A stretch of DNA of 64,000 nt from CADEED01 sp963842515 (GTDB lineage: Bacteria > Pseudomonadota > Gammaproteobacteria > Steroidobacterales > Steroidobacteraceae). Positions within the stretch are counted from its first letter, which is position 1. Each line of letters starts with the position of its first letter. The notes beneath the pieces were generated by a model that had not been told where the DNA came from, searched no databases, and was given only the letters and a program-made list of their open reading frames with translations. Below are positions 1-8,890 of this stretch, piece after piece. The stretch covers positions 1,178,001 through 1,242,000 of the forward strand of contig CAWJGO010000002.1 of NCBI GenBank assembly GCA_963842515.1. The letters are read 5' to 3'. Position numbers and translations under genes: made by a program.

Positions 1-886
1 CAACCAACTCGTCCTGCAGGTCATCGACGCTCACGCGCGCGCGCTGGAACGACATGGCGCAGCAGCGTGGCGCCGCGATCGACATGCGTACCGAGCTCGC
101 GACGGACCTGCCCGCGATGGCGGCGGTCGAGAGCCAGATTCGCGACGCGCTGGTGAACCTGGTATTCAACGCGGTCGACGCCATGCCCGATGGCGGACCG
201 CTCACGATCCGCACCGGACTCGCGGCCGGCAGCCGCGCCCAGATCGTGCTGCTGGAAGTCGAAGACAAGGGATCGGGCATGGACGAGGACACACGCCGCC
301 GCTGCCTCGAGCCCTTCTTCTCCACCAAGGGCACGCGCGGTACCGGTCTCGGACTCGCCATGGTTTACGGCGTGGCGCAACGTCACGGCGCCGGTCTCGA
401 AATCGACAGCGAGCCGGGCAAGGGCACGGTGGTGCGCATGAGCTTCGCCATCGCGCCGCCCTCGTCTGCGGTCGCGGTCGGCAGTGGCAGCCATCGCAAG
501 CCGGCGGCACCGCTGCGCATACTCATCGTCGACGACGATCCGCTGCTGCTGAAGTCGTTGCGCGACGCTCTCGAGAGCGACGGCCACCAGGTCACCAGTG
601 CCAGCGGCGGCCAGGCGGGCATCGATGCATTCGTCGAATCACACGCCGAGGGCAACCCGTTTCCGGTGGTCATCACCGACCTCGGCATGCCGCACGTCGA
701 TGGGCGCAAGGTGGCGTCGACCATCAAGGCAAGCGTGCCGCAGACGCTGGTGCATCATGCTCACGGGCTGGGGCCGCCGGCTGGTCACCGAAGCCGACGT
801 GCCGCCGCGGTGTGGATCAGGTCCTGAGCAAGCCGCCCAAGCTCATCGAGCTGCGCGCCGCGTTGGCCCGGGCTGAAAGAGACTAG
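1..886 (+). CDS. Hybrid sensor histidine kinase, 3' part (5' truncated, frameshifted)
   Basis: The visible part contains the end of a dimerisation region, a HATPase_c domain (N-box NLVFNAVDAMPDGG, G1 box DKGSGM, G2 region GTGLGLAMVYG) and a C-terminal receiver domain (ILIVDDDPLLLKSL, phosphoacceptor Asp in VITDLGMP). The start lies before the window. The frame changes near 29, 751 and 815, each time by +1. Reading across them restores NQLVLQVID-LTRARWND at the front and a receiver end with IMLTGWGRRL and VDQVLSKPPKLIELRAAL, stopping at 886. It would autophosphorylate and pass phosphate to its own receiver; the input signal is unknown because the sensor region is missing. It converges with the dehydratase gene on the other strand. 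Confidence 0.85.
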   Translation, partial: NQLVLQVIDAHARALERHGAAAWRRDRHAYRARDGPARDGGGREPDSRRAGEPGIQRGRRHARWRTAHDPHRTRGRQPRPDRAAGSRRQGIGHGRGHTPPLPRALLLHQGHARYRSRTRHGLRRGATSRRRSRNRQRAGQGHGGAHELRHRAALVCGRGRQWQPSQAGGTAAHTHRRRRSAAAEVVARRSRERRPPGHQCQRRPGGHRCIRRITRRGQPVSGGHHRPRHAARRWAQGGVDHQGKRAADAGASCSRAGAAGWSPKPTCRRGVDQVLSKPPKLIELRAALARAERD

Positions 887-908
887 CGGTCTGAAATATC
901 ACGGACGG

Positions 909-921
909 CGGCGTCTCGCCG
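909..921. terminator. Small hairpin between convergent genes
   Basis: A 5-bp perfect stem CGGCG with a TCT loop and CGCCG sits in the 59-base gap between the kinase (ends 886) and the dehydratase (ends 946 on the minus strand). It could serve as a bidirectional terminator, but the stem is short and the following T-run (gttt) is weak. Confidence 0.25.
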
Positions 922-945
922 ACGTTTCCATCGTGGCCGCAGGCC

Positions 946-2674
946 TCAATGACTATCGCGCGAGACGTCGGCGCCGCTGCCACCCACCAGAACGTCGAGG
1001 TCCGCGCCGAGATGCGCCTGCTGCACGTGATCGACGTACAGCTTGTACCAGCCGCGGGCCGGGCGACGGCGCCGGCTTCCACGCCGGCGCGTCGCTGCGC
1101 GAGCTCTGCGTCGCTGACGTCGAGATGCAGGCGTCGCGCGGGCACATCGACTTCGATGAGATCGCCGTTGTGCACCAGTGCAAGCGGCCCGCCGGCCGCC
1201 GCTTCGGGCGAGACGTGCAGCACCACGGCGCCATAGGCCGTGCCACTCATGCGCGCATCGGAGATGCGCAGGATGTCGGTGATGCCCCGGCGCAGTAGTT
1301 TGGGCGGCAGCGGCATGTTGCCGACCTCGGCCATGCCCGGGTATCCCTTCGGGCCGCAGCCCTTGAGCACCATGATGGAGTTTTCGTCGATATCGAGATT
1401 TTCGTCGTCGATGCGCGCGTGCAGATCCTCGATGCTCTCGAACACCACCGCACGGCCTTTGTGCCGCAGCAGGTGCGGCGATGCGGCGGACGGTTTGATG
1501 ACCGCGCCATCGGGCGCGAGATTGCCGCGCAGAACCGCGATGCCGGCATGCGCCTTGAACGGCTGCGTCCAGCGGCTTGATGACTTCGCGGTTCCAGCAC
1601 GGCGCGTCGGCGATGTTCTCGCCGAGCGTGTGTCCGTTCACGGTCAGCGCCTTGCCATCGAGCAGGTGCTTGATCTCGCGCATCACCGCGGGCAATCCGC
1701 CTGCGTAGTAGAAGTCTTCCATGAGGAACTTGCCCGACGGCTGCAGGTTCACGAGGCACGGCAGCTCCGAGCCGATCTTGTCCCAGTCGTCGAGCGTGAG
1801 CGGCACGCCGATGCGCCCGGCGATGGCCAGCAGGTGAATCACCGCGTTGGTCGAACCGCCGATGGCGGCATTCACGCGGATCGCATTCTCGAACGCGGCG
1901 CGCGTGAGAATCTTCGACAGCACCATCTCTTCATCGACCATCTCGACGATGCGCCGGCCGGTGAGCTGCGCCTGCCGATAGCGCCGCGCATCGACCGCGG
2001 GAATCGCCGCATTGCCGGGCAATGCCACGCCGAGCGCTTCGACCATGCTCGCCATGGTCGATGCCGTGCCCATGGTCATGCAATGGCCTTTCGAGCGATG
2101 CATGCAGGATTCGGCGGCGGTGAATTCTTCCTGCGTCATCTTGCCCGCCGCGCACGTCCTCGGACATCTGCCACACGCCGGTGCCGGAACCGATCTGCTT
2201 GCCGCGGAAGTGGCCCGACAACATCGGTCCGCCGGAAATGCCGATGGTGGGCAAGTCGCAGCTCGCCGCGCCCATGAGCAACGCGGGCGTGGTCTTGTCG
2301 CACCCCATGAGCAACACGACGCCGTCGAGCGGATTGCCGCGGATCGATTCTTCGACGTCCATGCTGGCGAGATTGCGGAACAGCATGGCGGTGGGGCGCA
2401 GCTGCGTTTCGCCCAGCGACATGACCGGGAACTCGAGCGGAAATCCGCCGGCCTCGTAGACGCCGCGTTTCACGAACTCCGCGAGCTCGCGGAAGTGGCC
2501 GTTGCACGGCGTGAGCTCGGACCAGGTATTGCAGATGCCGATGACGGGACGACCGTCGAACAGATCGTCGGGATAGCCCTGGTTCTTGATCCAGCTGCGA
2601 TGCAGGAAGCCGTCTTTGCCTTCTCGGCCGAACCAGCCTTGACTGCGTCGCGCTCGTTTTTTTGGAACGTCCAT
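946..2674 (-). CDS. IlvD/Edd-family sugar-acid dehydratase, probably L-arabinonate dehydratase (frameshifted)
   Basis: IlvD/Edd enzymes use an Fe-S cluster and Mg to dehydrate aldonic acids to 2-keto-3-deoxy acids. The N-terminus shows the family cysteines in GICNTWSELTPCNGH and LMGCDKTTPA, then SGGPMLSG, the middle shows ESCMHRSKGHCMTMGTAST and GGSTNAVIHLLAIAGR, and the end shows GCGPKGYPGMAEVGNMPLP and ISDARMSGTAYG. About 573 residues, normal for the sugar-acid branch. The frame changes near 2150, 1558, 1085 and 1055, all fitting single inserted bases; corrected, the protein ends YVDHVQQAHLGAD...DSH. The arabinonate assignment rests on neighbours: an AraD1-type FAH protein, a sugar-binding protein and two arabinofuranosidases. 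Other aldonates such as galactonate or fuconate remain possible. Confidence 0.85.
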
Positions 2675-2730
2675 CGCGCGTCAGCCTACAAGGCGCAAAC
2701 ATACGCGAGTAATAGTTTTCTAATTCAGAG

Positions 2731-2750
2731 CCATACCAGCTTTGGCATGG
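2731..2750. promoter_or_regulatory. Imperfect palindrome upstream of the dehydratase gene
   Basis: CCATACCA-gctt-TGGCATGG is a 20-base dyad with one mismatch, located 57 bases upstream of the dehydratase start and just after the end of the LysR gene. It is well placed to be an operator for sugar-acid-dependent control. Which regulator binds it is not visible; the neighbouring LysR protein is the obvious candidate. Confidence 0.4.
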
Positions 2751-2769
2751 TTGAGCCGATCAAGCGCGA

Positions 2770-3739
2770 TCACGAAAGATTTTTCATGTCCAGCGTGCAG
2801 CCATAACTACTCACCGCCGAAGTCTTCAGCGCACGCAACAGCACGGTGGCCGCCGGCGACAACAGCCAGTCGGTGCGCGTGATGATGCCGAAGGCATCCA
2901 TCGTGCACGACAGCTGCATCGGCAGCATTGCGATCATCCCGTAGGTGGCGTAGTAACGCGCGACTTCGGTGGGTACCACGGCGATGAAGTCGGTCTGCTG
3001 CAGCATCTTGGTGACGAACAGCAGCGACGCGGTCTCGATGAGTTGCGTGGGCGGCGCGAAGCCCGCCTCGCTGAACATGAGGTCGAAGCGATGCCGCAAC
3101 ACGCTGCCTGCCGGCGGCACGATCCACGGCTTGCTGCTCGACTGCGCCAAGGGTGAGCCCCGCCACGTTCAGCAGCGGATGACCCGGGCGCACCACGGCG
3201 GCAACCGGTTCTTCCGCCAGCCTCTCATAGCGCAGGCCGGTTTTCTCCTGCCGCTCGAACAGCCGCCCTATCATGATGTCGATCTTGCCCTGCGCCAGCG
3301 ACTCGATGAGCACGTTGCTCGACTCCACGTGCAGCTCCACGCGCAGCTTCGGGTTCTCGCGCGCGACGATCATGATGGCCTGTGGAATCAGGCTGAGCGC
3401 GGGCCCGGTGATCGCGCCGAGACTCACGTGACCGGAGAGACCGGCCTTCAGCGCGTCGATCTCCTGCCCCGCCTCGCGCAGCGACGACAGCGCGATACGC
3501 GCATGGCGAATCATGGTCTCGCCGTACCAGTTAGGCCGCATGCCGCGCGGCTGCCGTTCGAACAGCGACACGCCGAGCATGTCTTCCAGATCCTTGAGCA
3601 GCTTCGACGCGGCGGGTTGCGACATGTTGAGCACCTCCGCCGCGCGATGAATATTTCCTTCATCGCAGATGGCGGTGAGCAACATGAGCTGGCGCGTCTT
3701 CAGACGCGCGCGGATGAACCAGGGCGTGGGCGTCGGCAT
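2770..3739 (-). CDS. LysR-family transcriptional regulator, GbpR-like (one frameshift)
   Basis: The N-terminal winged helix-turn-helix is clear (LKTRQLMLLTAICDEGNIHRAAEVLNMSQPAASKLLKDLE), followed by a LysR substrate domain. It resembles the GbpR group that controls sugar-binding-protein and sugar-oxidation genes. I use the ATG at 3739, preceded by an AGGGGG ribosome site, rather than an ATG eight codons upstream that has none nearby. The frame changes once near 3155 (+1), after which the protein continues LAQSSSKPWIVPPAGSVLRHRF and ends at 2770. It is divergent from the AraD1-type gene, with a dyad in the gap, and lies upstream of the dehydratase, so it probably regulates both in response to a sugar or sugar acid. 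Confidence 0.85.
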
Positions 3740-3763
3740 GTTCTTGTTCCCCCTCGCAGGCAT

Positions 3764-3783
3764 CTATATACCGATGAATATAG
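3764..3783. promoter_or_regulatory. Dyad CTATAT-N8-ATATAG between divergent LysR and FAH genes
   Basis: A perfect 6+6 inverted repeat with an 8-base spacer lies in the 87-base gap between the LysR regulator and the AraD1-type gene. It contains a T-N11-A arrangement typical of LysR-type binding sites, so autoregulation and control of the plus-strand operon is a reasonable inference. The AT-rich half sites may also contribute to a -10 element. Confidence 0.45.
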
Positions 3784-3826
3784 CTCCGTAGCAATCTCGG
3801 GCTTGTTGGATATCCATACGAATCCC

Positions 3827-4840
3827 ATGATTCCTCGCTTGAGACTCATCCAATTTCTTGAAGAGAACGGCCGGCCGCGGGTGGGCTGGGTAGCGGACGA
3901 TGGCGCAGCCGTCGCCCGCGTCGGCACGTTTGAGTCCACGTATGCGCTGGCGCAGGCGGCGTCCGCCGCGGCCGGCCCGCTGGAAGCGTTCGCCATGGGC
4001 CAGGCACACGCCGCAGACCTTGCCTACGCGCCGCTGCTGGCCGAGGGCCGCCTGTTGCCGCCGCTCACCCATCCCGATCCTGCACGCTGCCTGGTGTCGG
4101 GCACCGGCCTCACGCATTACGGCAGCGCCGCCGCGCGCGACAACATGCATCGCAAACTGGCTGGTGCCGCCGATTCGTTGTCCGACTCGATGCAGATGTT
4201 CAAATGGGGCGTTGACGGCGGACGCCCGGCGGGCCCTGAGCCGGGCGCGCAGCCCGAGTGGTTCTACAAAGGCGATGGCGATTGCGTGGTCGGCTGCGGG
4301 CAGGAGCTTCCCTCGCCCGGCTTTGCACTGGATGGCGGCGAAGAACCGGAAATCGTGGGTCTATATCTCATCGGGCGCGACGGCACGCCACAGCGGCTCG
4401 GCTTCGCCATCGGCAATGAATTCTCCGATCACGTCACCGAGCGCAAGAACTATCTGTACCTCGCCCATTCGAAGCTGCGTCCCTGCGCCGTCGGCCCGGA
4501 GTTGCGCACCGGCGCTCCACCGGCTCATATGGAAGGCATGAGCCGCATCCGTCGCGCCGATCGCATCCTGTGGGAGCGTCCTTTCCTCACGGGCGAGAGC
4601 AACATGTGCCACACGCTGGCCAATCTCGAGTATCACCATTTCAAATACGCCGCGCACCGCCGCCCGGGCGACGTGCACCTGCATTTCTTCGGCACCGCCA
4701 CCCTGAGCTTCGCGGATGGCATCACGGCCGTTCCCGGCGATGTCTTCGAAGTCGACCTGCCTGCCCTGGGCGCTCCGCTGCGAAACCGTCTGGCTCGCGT
4801 GCCCGGCGGCTTCGACTTCGGCGGCGTGCGAACTCTCTAG
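3827..4840 (+). CDS. AraD1/GguC-type fumarylacetoacetate hydrolase-family protein
   Basis: A 337-residue protein starting at ATG 3827 (MIPRLRLIQFLEENGRPRVGW). The C-terminal half has FAH-fold features: metal-ligand-type segments EEPEIVGLYLIG and IGNEFSDHVTE, then HLHFFGTATLSFADGI and GDVFEVDLPALG. The subfamily containing GguC/AraD1 is encoded with CUT2-type sugar ABC systems and arabinose oxidation genes, and is thought to act on 2-dehydro-3-deoxy-L-arabinonate; that activity is inferred. The gene is intact, unlike most neighbours, and 29 bases precede the sugar-binding lipoprotein. Confidence 0.8.
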   Translation: MIPRLRLIQFLEENGRPRVGWVADDGAAVARVGTFESTYALAQAASAAAGPLEAFAMGQAHAADLAYAPLLAEGRLLPPLTHPDPARCLVSGTGLTHYGSAAARDNMHRKLAGAADSLSDSMQMFKWGVDGGRPAGPEPGAQPEWFYKGDGDCVVGCGQELPSPGFALDGGEEPEIVGLYLIGRDGTPQRLGFAIGNEFSDHVTERKNYLYLAHSKLRPCAVGPELRTGAPPAHMEGMSRIRRADRILWERPFLTGESNMCHTLANLEYHHFKYAAHRRPGDVHLHFFGTATLSFADGITAVPGDVFEVDLPALGAPLRNRLARVPGGFDFGGVRTL

Positions 4841-4869
4841 CGATACTAACTACCGTAGATGGGGGAAAG

Positions 4870-5857
4870 ATGAAAACTTCAATTCGACTGGCGCTGAGCC
4901 TCATGGTTGGCACGTTGCTCGCGGCCTGTTCCGGCGGAGGCGGAGAACCGGCGTCCGGTGACGGGAAAGCCGCCAAACCCATCGTGCTCGGGTTCAGCCA
5001 GATCGGCGCCGAAAGCGAATGGCGCACGGCCAACACCACCTCCGTGCAGAGCGCAGCCGCCGATGCCGGCATCACGCTGCGTTTCTCCGACGCACAGCAG
5101 AAGCAGGAAAACCAGATCAAGGCGCTGCGTTCGTTCATCGCGCAACGCGTCGATGTCATCGCGTTCTCGCCGGTGGTCGAAACCGGCTGGGAAACCGTGC
5201 TGCGTGAAGCCAAGGCCGCAAAGATTCCCGTGATCCTCACCGACCGCGCGGTCGAGGTGCCGGATGACACCTTGTATCTATCGCTGATCGGTTCCGATTT
5301 CGTCGAGGAAGGCCGCAAAGCCGGGCGCTGGCTGCTCGAAAACACCAAGGAAGTGAAAGGGCGACATCAACATCGTCGAGCTGCAAGGCACCGTGGGCTC
5401 GGCTCCGGCCAACGATCGCAAGAAGGGTTTCGCCGAAATCATCGCTGCCGACCCGCGCTACAAGGTCATCCGCTCGCAGACCGGCGACTTCACGCGCGCC
5501 AAGGGCAAGGAAGTCATGGAGGCTTTCCTGAAAGCGGAAGGCAAGAAGATCAACGTGCTGTTCGCGCACAACGATGACATGGCCATCGGCGCGATCCAGG
5601 CGATCGAGGAAGCCGGTCTCAAGCCGGGCACCGACATCACCATCATTTCCATCGACGGCGTCAAGGGCGCCTTCGAGGCGATGATCGCCGGCAAGCTGAA
5701 CGTCACCGTCGAATGCAGCCCCTTGTTAGGACCGCAGCTCATGGCGGCCGTGAAGGACGTGGTCGCGGGCAAGCAGATACCCAAGCGCATCGTCACCGAG
5801 GAATCGGTGTTCCCGAAGGAAACGGCCGCCCAGGTATTGCCGACCCGCAAGTACTGA
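4870..5857 (+). CDS. CUT2-family sugar-binding lipoprotein (YtfQ-like), one frameshift
   Basis: A periplasmic-binding-protein type I sugar receptor of about 328 residues. A lipoprotein signal with lipobox LLAAC (Cys at residue 20) precedes the Peripla_BP_4 domain: IVLGFSQIGAESEWRTANT, ALRSFIAQRVDVIAFSPVVETGW, VILTDR, then VLFAHNDDMAIGAIQAIEEAG and ISIDGVKGAFEAM. This matches YtfQ-type receptors for pentoses or furanosyl hexoses. A GGGGG-rich ribosome site precedes ATG 4870. A +1 change near 5361 breaks the frame (GDINIVELQGTVGSAPANDRK resumes in the next frame). No ABC ATPase or permease follows; the next gene is an epimerase, so the transporter must be encoded elsewhere. Confidence 0.85.
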
Positions 5858-5885
5858 GAACGAGCCAGGTTTTTTAAAGACAACC

Positions 5886-6900
5886 ATGATGCGTTCGTTC
5901 GGATTGCTCGACGGACGGCCGCAGCATCGAGGCCATCACGCTGGGTGACCCGTCCGGCCTGCAGGTGGAAGTACTCACCTACGGCGCCATCCTGCGTCGC
6001 CTCACCTACCCGGTGCACGGAGTGCGGCGCGATCTCATCCTGTACTTCGACCGGCTGGAGCAGTACGAGCGCGATCGGGCCTACGTCGGCTCGCTGGTCG
6101 GCCGGTTCGGCAACCGCATCGGCGGTGCACGCTTCGATCTCGACGGCCGGACTCACGAGATCACCGCCAACGAAGGCGTGAATCATCTGCACGGCGGCGC
6201 GCTGGGTTTCGGCAAGCGTGTGTGGCGCGTGCTCGATGTCAGCGAGCAGCAGGGACGCCGGGTGGTGCTCGGGTACCGCTCTCCCGAGGGCGAGGAGGGT
6301 TATCCCGGCGCTGTCGAAGCCACCGTCGAGCTGGTGGCGAAACCAGACGCGCTGGCCATCACTCTGAGCGCGCGCAGCGACGCGCCCACGCCGATCAACC
6401 TGACCTACCATCCCTATTTCAATCTGCCGATGCCAAAAAGCCGGCAACTGATCAGCGGTTGCGCATTCCCGCGGCACACTATCTACCCGTCGGTCGCGGG
6501 GTTGATTCCTACCGGGGACGTCGCCGCCGTCGAGGGCACGACGTTCGACTTCCGCGCCGGCCGCCGGTTGCATCCGCCCGCGCTGCAGTCACATCCGCAA
6601 CTCGGGCTCGCGGGCGGTTACGACCACTGCTGGGTGCTGGATGCGGACGCCGACTGCGCCTGCGAGCTGGCCTCGCCCAACCGCGATGTCACGCTGACGA
6701 TGTCCGGCGGGCCCGCGCTGCAGTTCTACAACGGGCAATTCCTTGCACGCACGCATCCGGCGATCGGCAGCGGCGTGATTCTCGAGCCGCAGGGTTTTCC
6801 GAATGCGCCGAACGAACCTGGATTTCCCGGCGCAATCCTGCGGCCCGGCGAAACGTATCGCTCGGAAATCGAGTACCGCCTGAGTGCGGACCTCCGATGA
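5886..6900 (+). CDS. Aldose 1-epimerase (one frameshift near the start)
   Basis: Mutarotase family, interconverting alpha and beta anomers of sugars such as L-arabinose. Motifs seen: VGRFGNRIGGARF, NEGVNHLHGG (catalytic His region), LTYHPYFNL (second His), and GYDHCWVL; the C-terminal ILEPQGFPNAPNEPGFP is typical. The frame beginning at ATG 5886 changes by +1 near 5920 and then reads RSIEAITLGDPSGLQVEVLTYGA through to 6900. It lies 28 bases downstream of the sugar-binding protein, probably in the same operon, and fits conversion of imported arabinose to the anomer used by a dehydrogenase. Confidence 0.87.
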
Positions 6901-7224
6901 GGGCTGGGCCCGGCGCCGCCGCACAGCTGTTGCGGACGACGGCGCCGGTCTCATTCCACGGTTGCATGTGTGAACCGGAAGAAAGTGCGGGTTCTTCCGG
7001 CACATGCGCAACGCCCGTTGATCGTATGCAGTGGAAACGGCAGCGTCCACGTGTGGTAACGGTACCCTCGAAAAAATACTTGGCGCGCAACTGCGACCTT
7101 GGTCGTAATGCAAATTGTGATCCCCACCGATACGCACGCGTGTATCGCAGGGCGGGATCTTCCGGCGACTCGATTTGCGTTGACTATACTGGCGAAGTTT
7201 TCGCGCCCCCTCCCGGAGTAAACA
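6901..7224. other. Intergenic region upstream of the arabinofuranosidase genes
   Basis: About 324 bases without a convincing gene on either strand. It holds a LacI-like dyad at 7054-7067, a TATACT hexamer at 7195-7200 that could be a -10 element without a matching -35, and a GGAG ribosome site at about 7215 before ATG 7225. The two hydrolase genes therefore probably have their own promoter. Confidence 0.5.
7054..7067. promoter_or_regulatory. LacI/GalR-like operator candidate
   Basis: TGGTAACGGTACCC resembles the common LacI-family operator form TGGTAACGTTACCA (GGTA and TACC half sites about a central CG). It lies 158 bases upstream of the alpha-L-arabinofuranosidase start. No LacI-family gene is in the window, so the regulator would be encoded elsewhere. 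Confidence 0.3.
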
Positions 7225-8882
7225 ATGAAAGGTCGATTCGAGCCGACGCAGCTTCCTTTCACAGTGCCGGTCTCGCCGGGCGCCGGTATCGCCGCCGTCC
7301 TCCGTATTCGCGCTGCCTAGCTACTCGCAGGCACGCGGGCGCACCGCGCGCGCCACGCTCGGCCTCGTCGCGCCGCGCGCGGATTTCGACCGCGCCTGTT
7401 CGGCGCGTTCCTCGAACACCTCGGGCGCGCGGTCTACACCGGCGTCTACGACCCGGGCAATCCGTTCTCCGACGAGCGCGGCTTCCGCAAAGACGTCATC
7501 AAGGAAGTGGCCGACCTGCACGTGCCCATCATCCGCTACCCCGGCGGCAACATGGTCTCGGGCTACAACTGGTGGGAGGGCGTGGGGCCGAAGAAGGATC
7601 GACCCACAGTGCTCGAGCGCGCCTGGAACTCGCTCGAGACCAACCAGTTCGGTACCAACGACTTCATGGACTGGGCCAAGGCCGTGGGCACCGAGCCCTT
7701 GCTAGGATTCAACCTCGGCACCGGCACCTGCGGAAATGGCCGTCGCCTACATCGAATACTGCAACTACGCGCAAGCGGCACCAAGTGGAGCGACCTGCGC
7801 CGCTCGCACGGCTACGAACAGCCACACAAGGTGAAGTACTGGTGCCTCGGCAACGAGATGGACGGACCCTGGCAGATGGGCCGGCATGACCGCGCGCGAG
7901 TACGGCCGCAAGGCGCGCGACATCGCCCAGCAGGCGCGCGTCATCGACCCTGACGTGCAGCTCATCGCCTGCGGCTCGAGCAATCCGCGGCTGCCCACCT
8001 ACCTCGAGTGGGACCGCGAGGTGCTCGAGGAATGCTACGACATGGTCGACGGCATCTCGCTGCACAACTATTTCGGCAACGAGCCCGCGCTCTCGGGCGG
8101 CAAATCCGAGCGCTTCCTCGCGCAGAATCTCGACATGGAACGGCAGATCCGCGAAATCATCGCGGTCGCCGACTACGTGCAGGGCCTGCAGCGCTCGCCG
8201 AAGCGGCTGTGGCTGTCGTTCGACGAGTGGAATGTCTGGTACCGCGCGCGCGGCACTCCGGAACACCTCGACGGCAAGGGCGCAGTTCGCGCCCAAGCTG
8301 CTCGAGGAGGTCTACAACCTCGAGGACGCGCTGCTCACCGGCGGCTTCCTGAACACGCTCATGCGCCAGTCCGACCGCGTGCGCGTCGCCTGCCTCGCGC
8401 AGATCGTCAACGTCATCGCGCCGCTGGTCACCAACAGCAAGGGCACCCTGCGCCAGTCCATCTACTATCCCGTACCAGATGGTGCTCAAGTACGCGCGCG
8501 GCCGCATGCTCGACATCCAGGTGGAGAGCGAGACCTACCCGATCCGCGCCGCCGGCCTGCGTCGCCGACTTCGCGCGCGACGAGGAAGTGCCGTTCCTCG
8601 ACGTGGTGGCCACCTACGACGCGAAGGAAAAGCGCGTGGCGGTGTTCGCGCTCAATCGCGACCTCGGCAACGAACGCGAGCTGGCGCTCACGTTCGAAGA
8701 CATCACGCCATCGCAGCGTGCTGGCCTGCGAGACAGTCACCGGACCCGACCTCAAGGCGTTCAACACCTTCGAGAGCCCGAACAAGGTGGTGAGCACGAA
8801 GCTCGATGCGGCGAAGGCCGGTGCGAAGATGACGGTCAAGCTGCCGGCGCGCTCGTACACCGTCGTGCACCTGTCGGTCTGA
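7225..8882 (+). CDS. Alpha-L-arabinofuranosidase, Tat-exported (heavily frameshifted)
   Basis: GH51-type retaining alpha-L-arabinofuranosidase. Motifs: FGAFLEHLGRAVYTGVYDPG, IRYPGGNMVSGYNWWEGVGP, YWCLGNEMDGPWQMG (acid/base Glu in GNE) and WLSFDEWNVWY (nucleophile Glu in DEW). The start ATG 7225 follows a GGAG site. Reading across closely spaced frame changes in the first 120 bases gives a twin-arginine signal (RRSFL followed by SAGLAGAGIAAV), so the enzyme would be folded and then exported; most GH51 enzymes are cytoplasmic. Further +1 changes occur near 7730, 7790, 7885, 8280, 8470, 8560 and 8720. All catalytic motifs survive, which argues for sequence error over decay. Confidence 0.8.
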
Positions 8883-8890
8883 GTTGCCCG

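Noticed and set aside
6222..7889. 555-codon plus-strand frame joining the epimerase and arabinofuranosidase
   Set aside because: It runs out of frame through the epimerase and only briefly coincides with the hydrolase frame; not a fusion.
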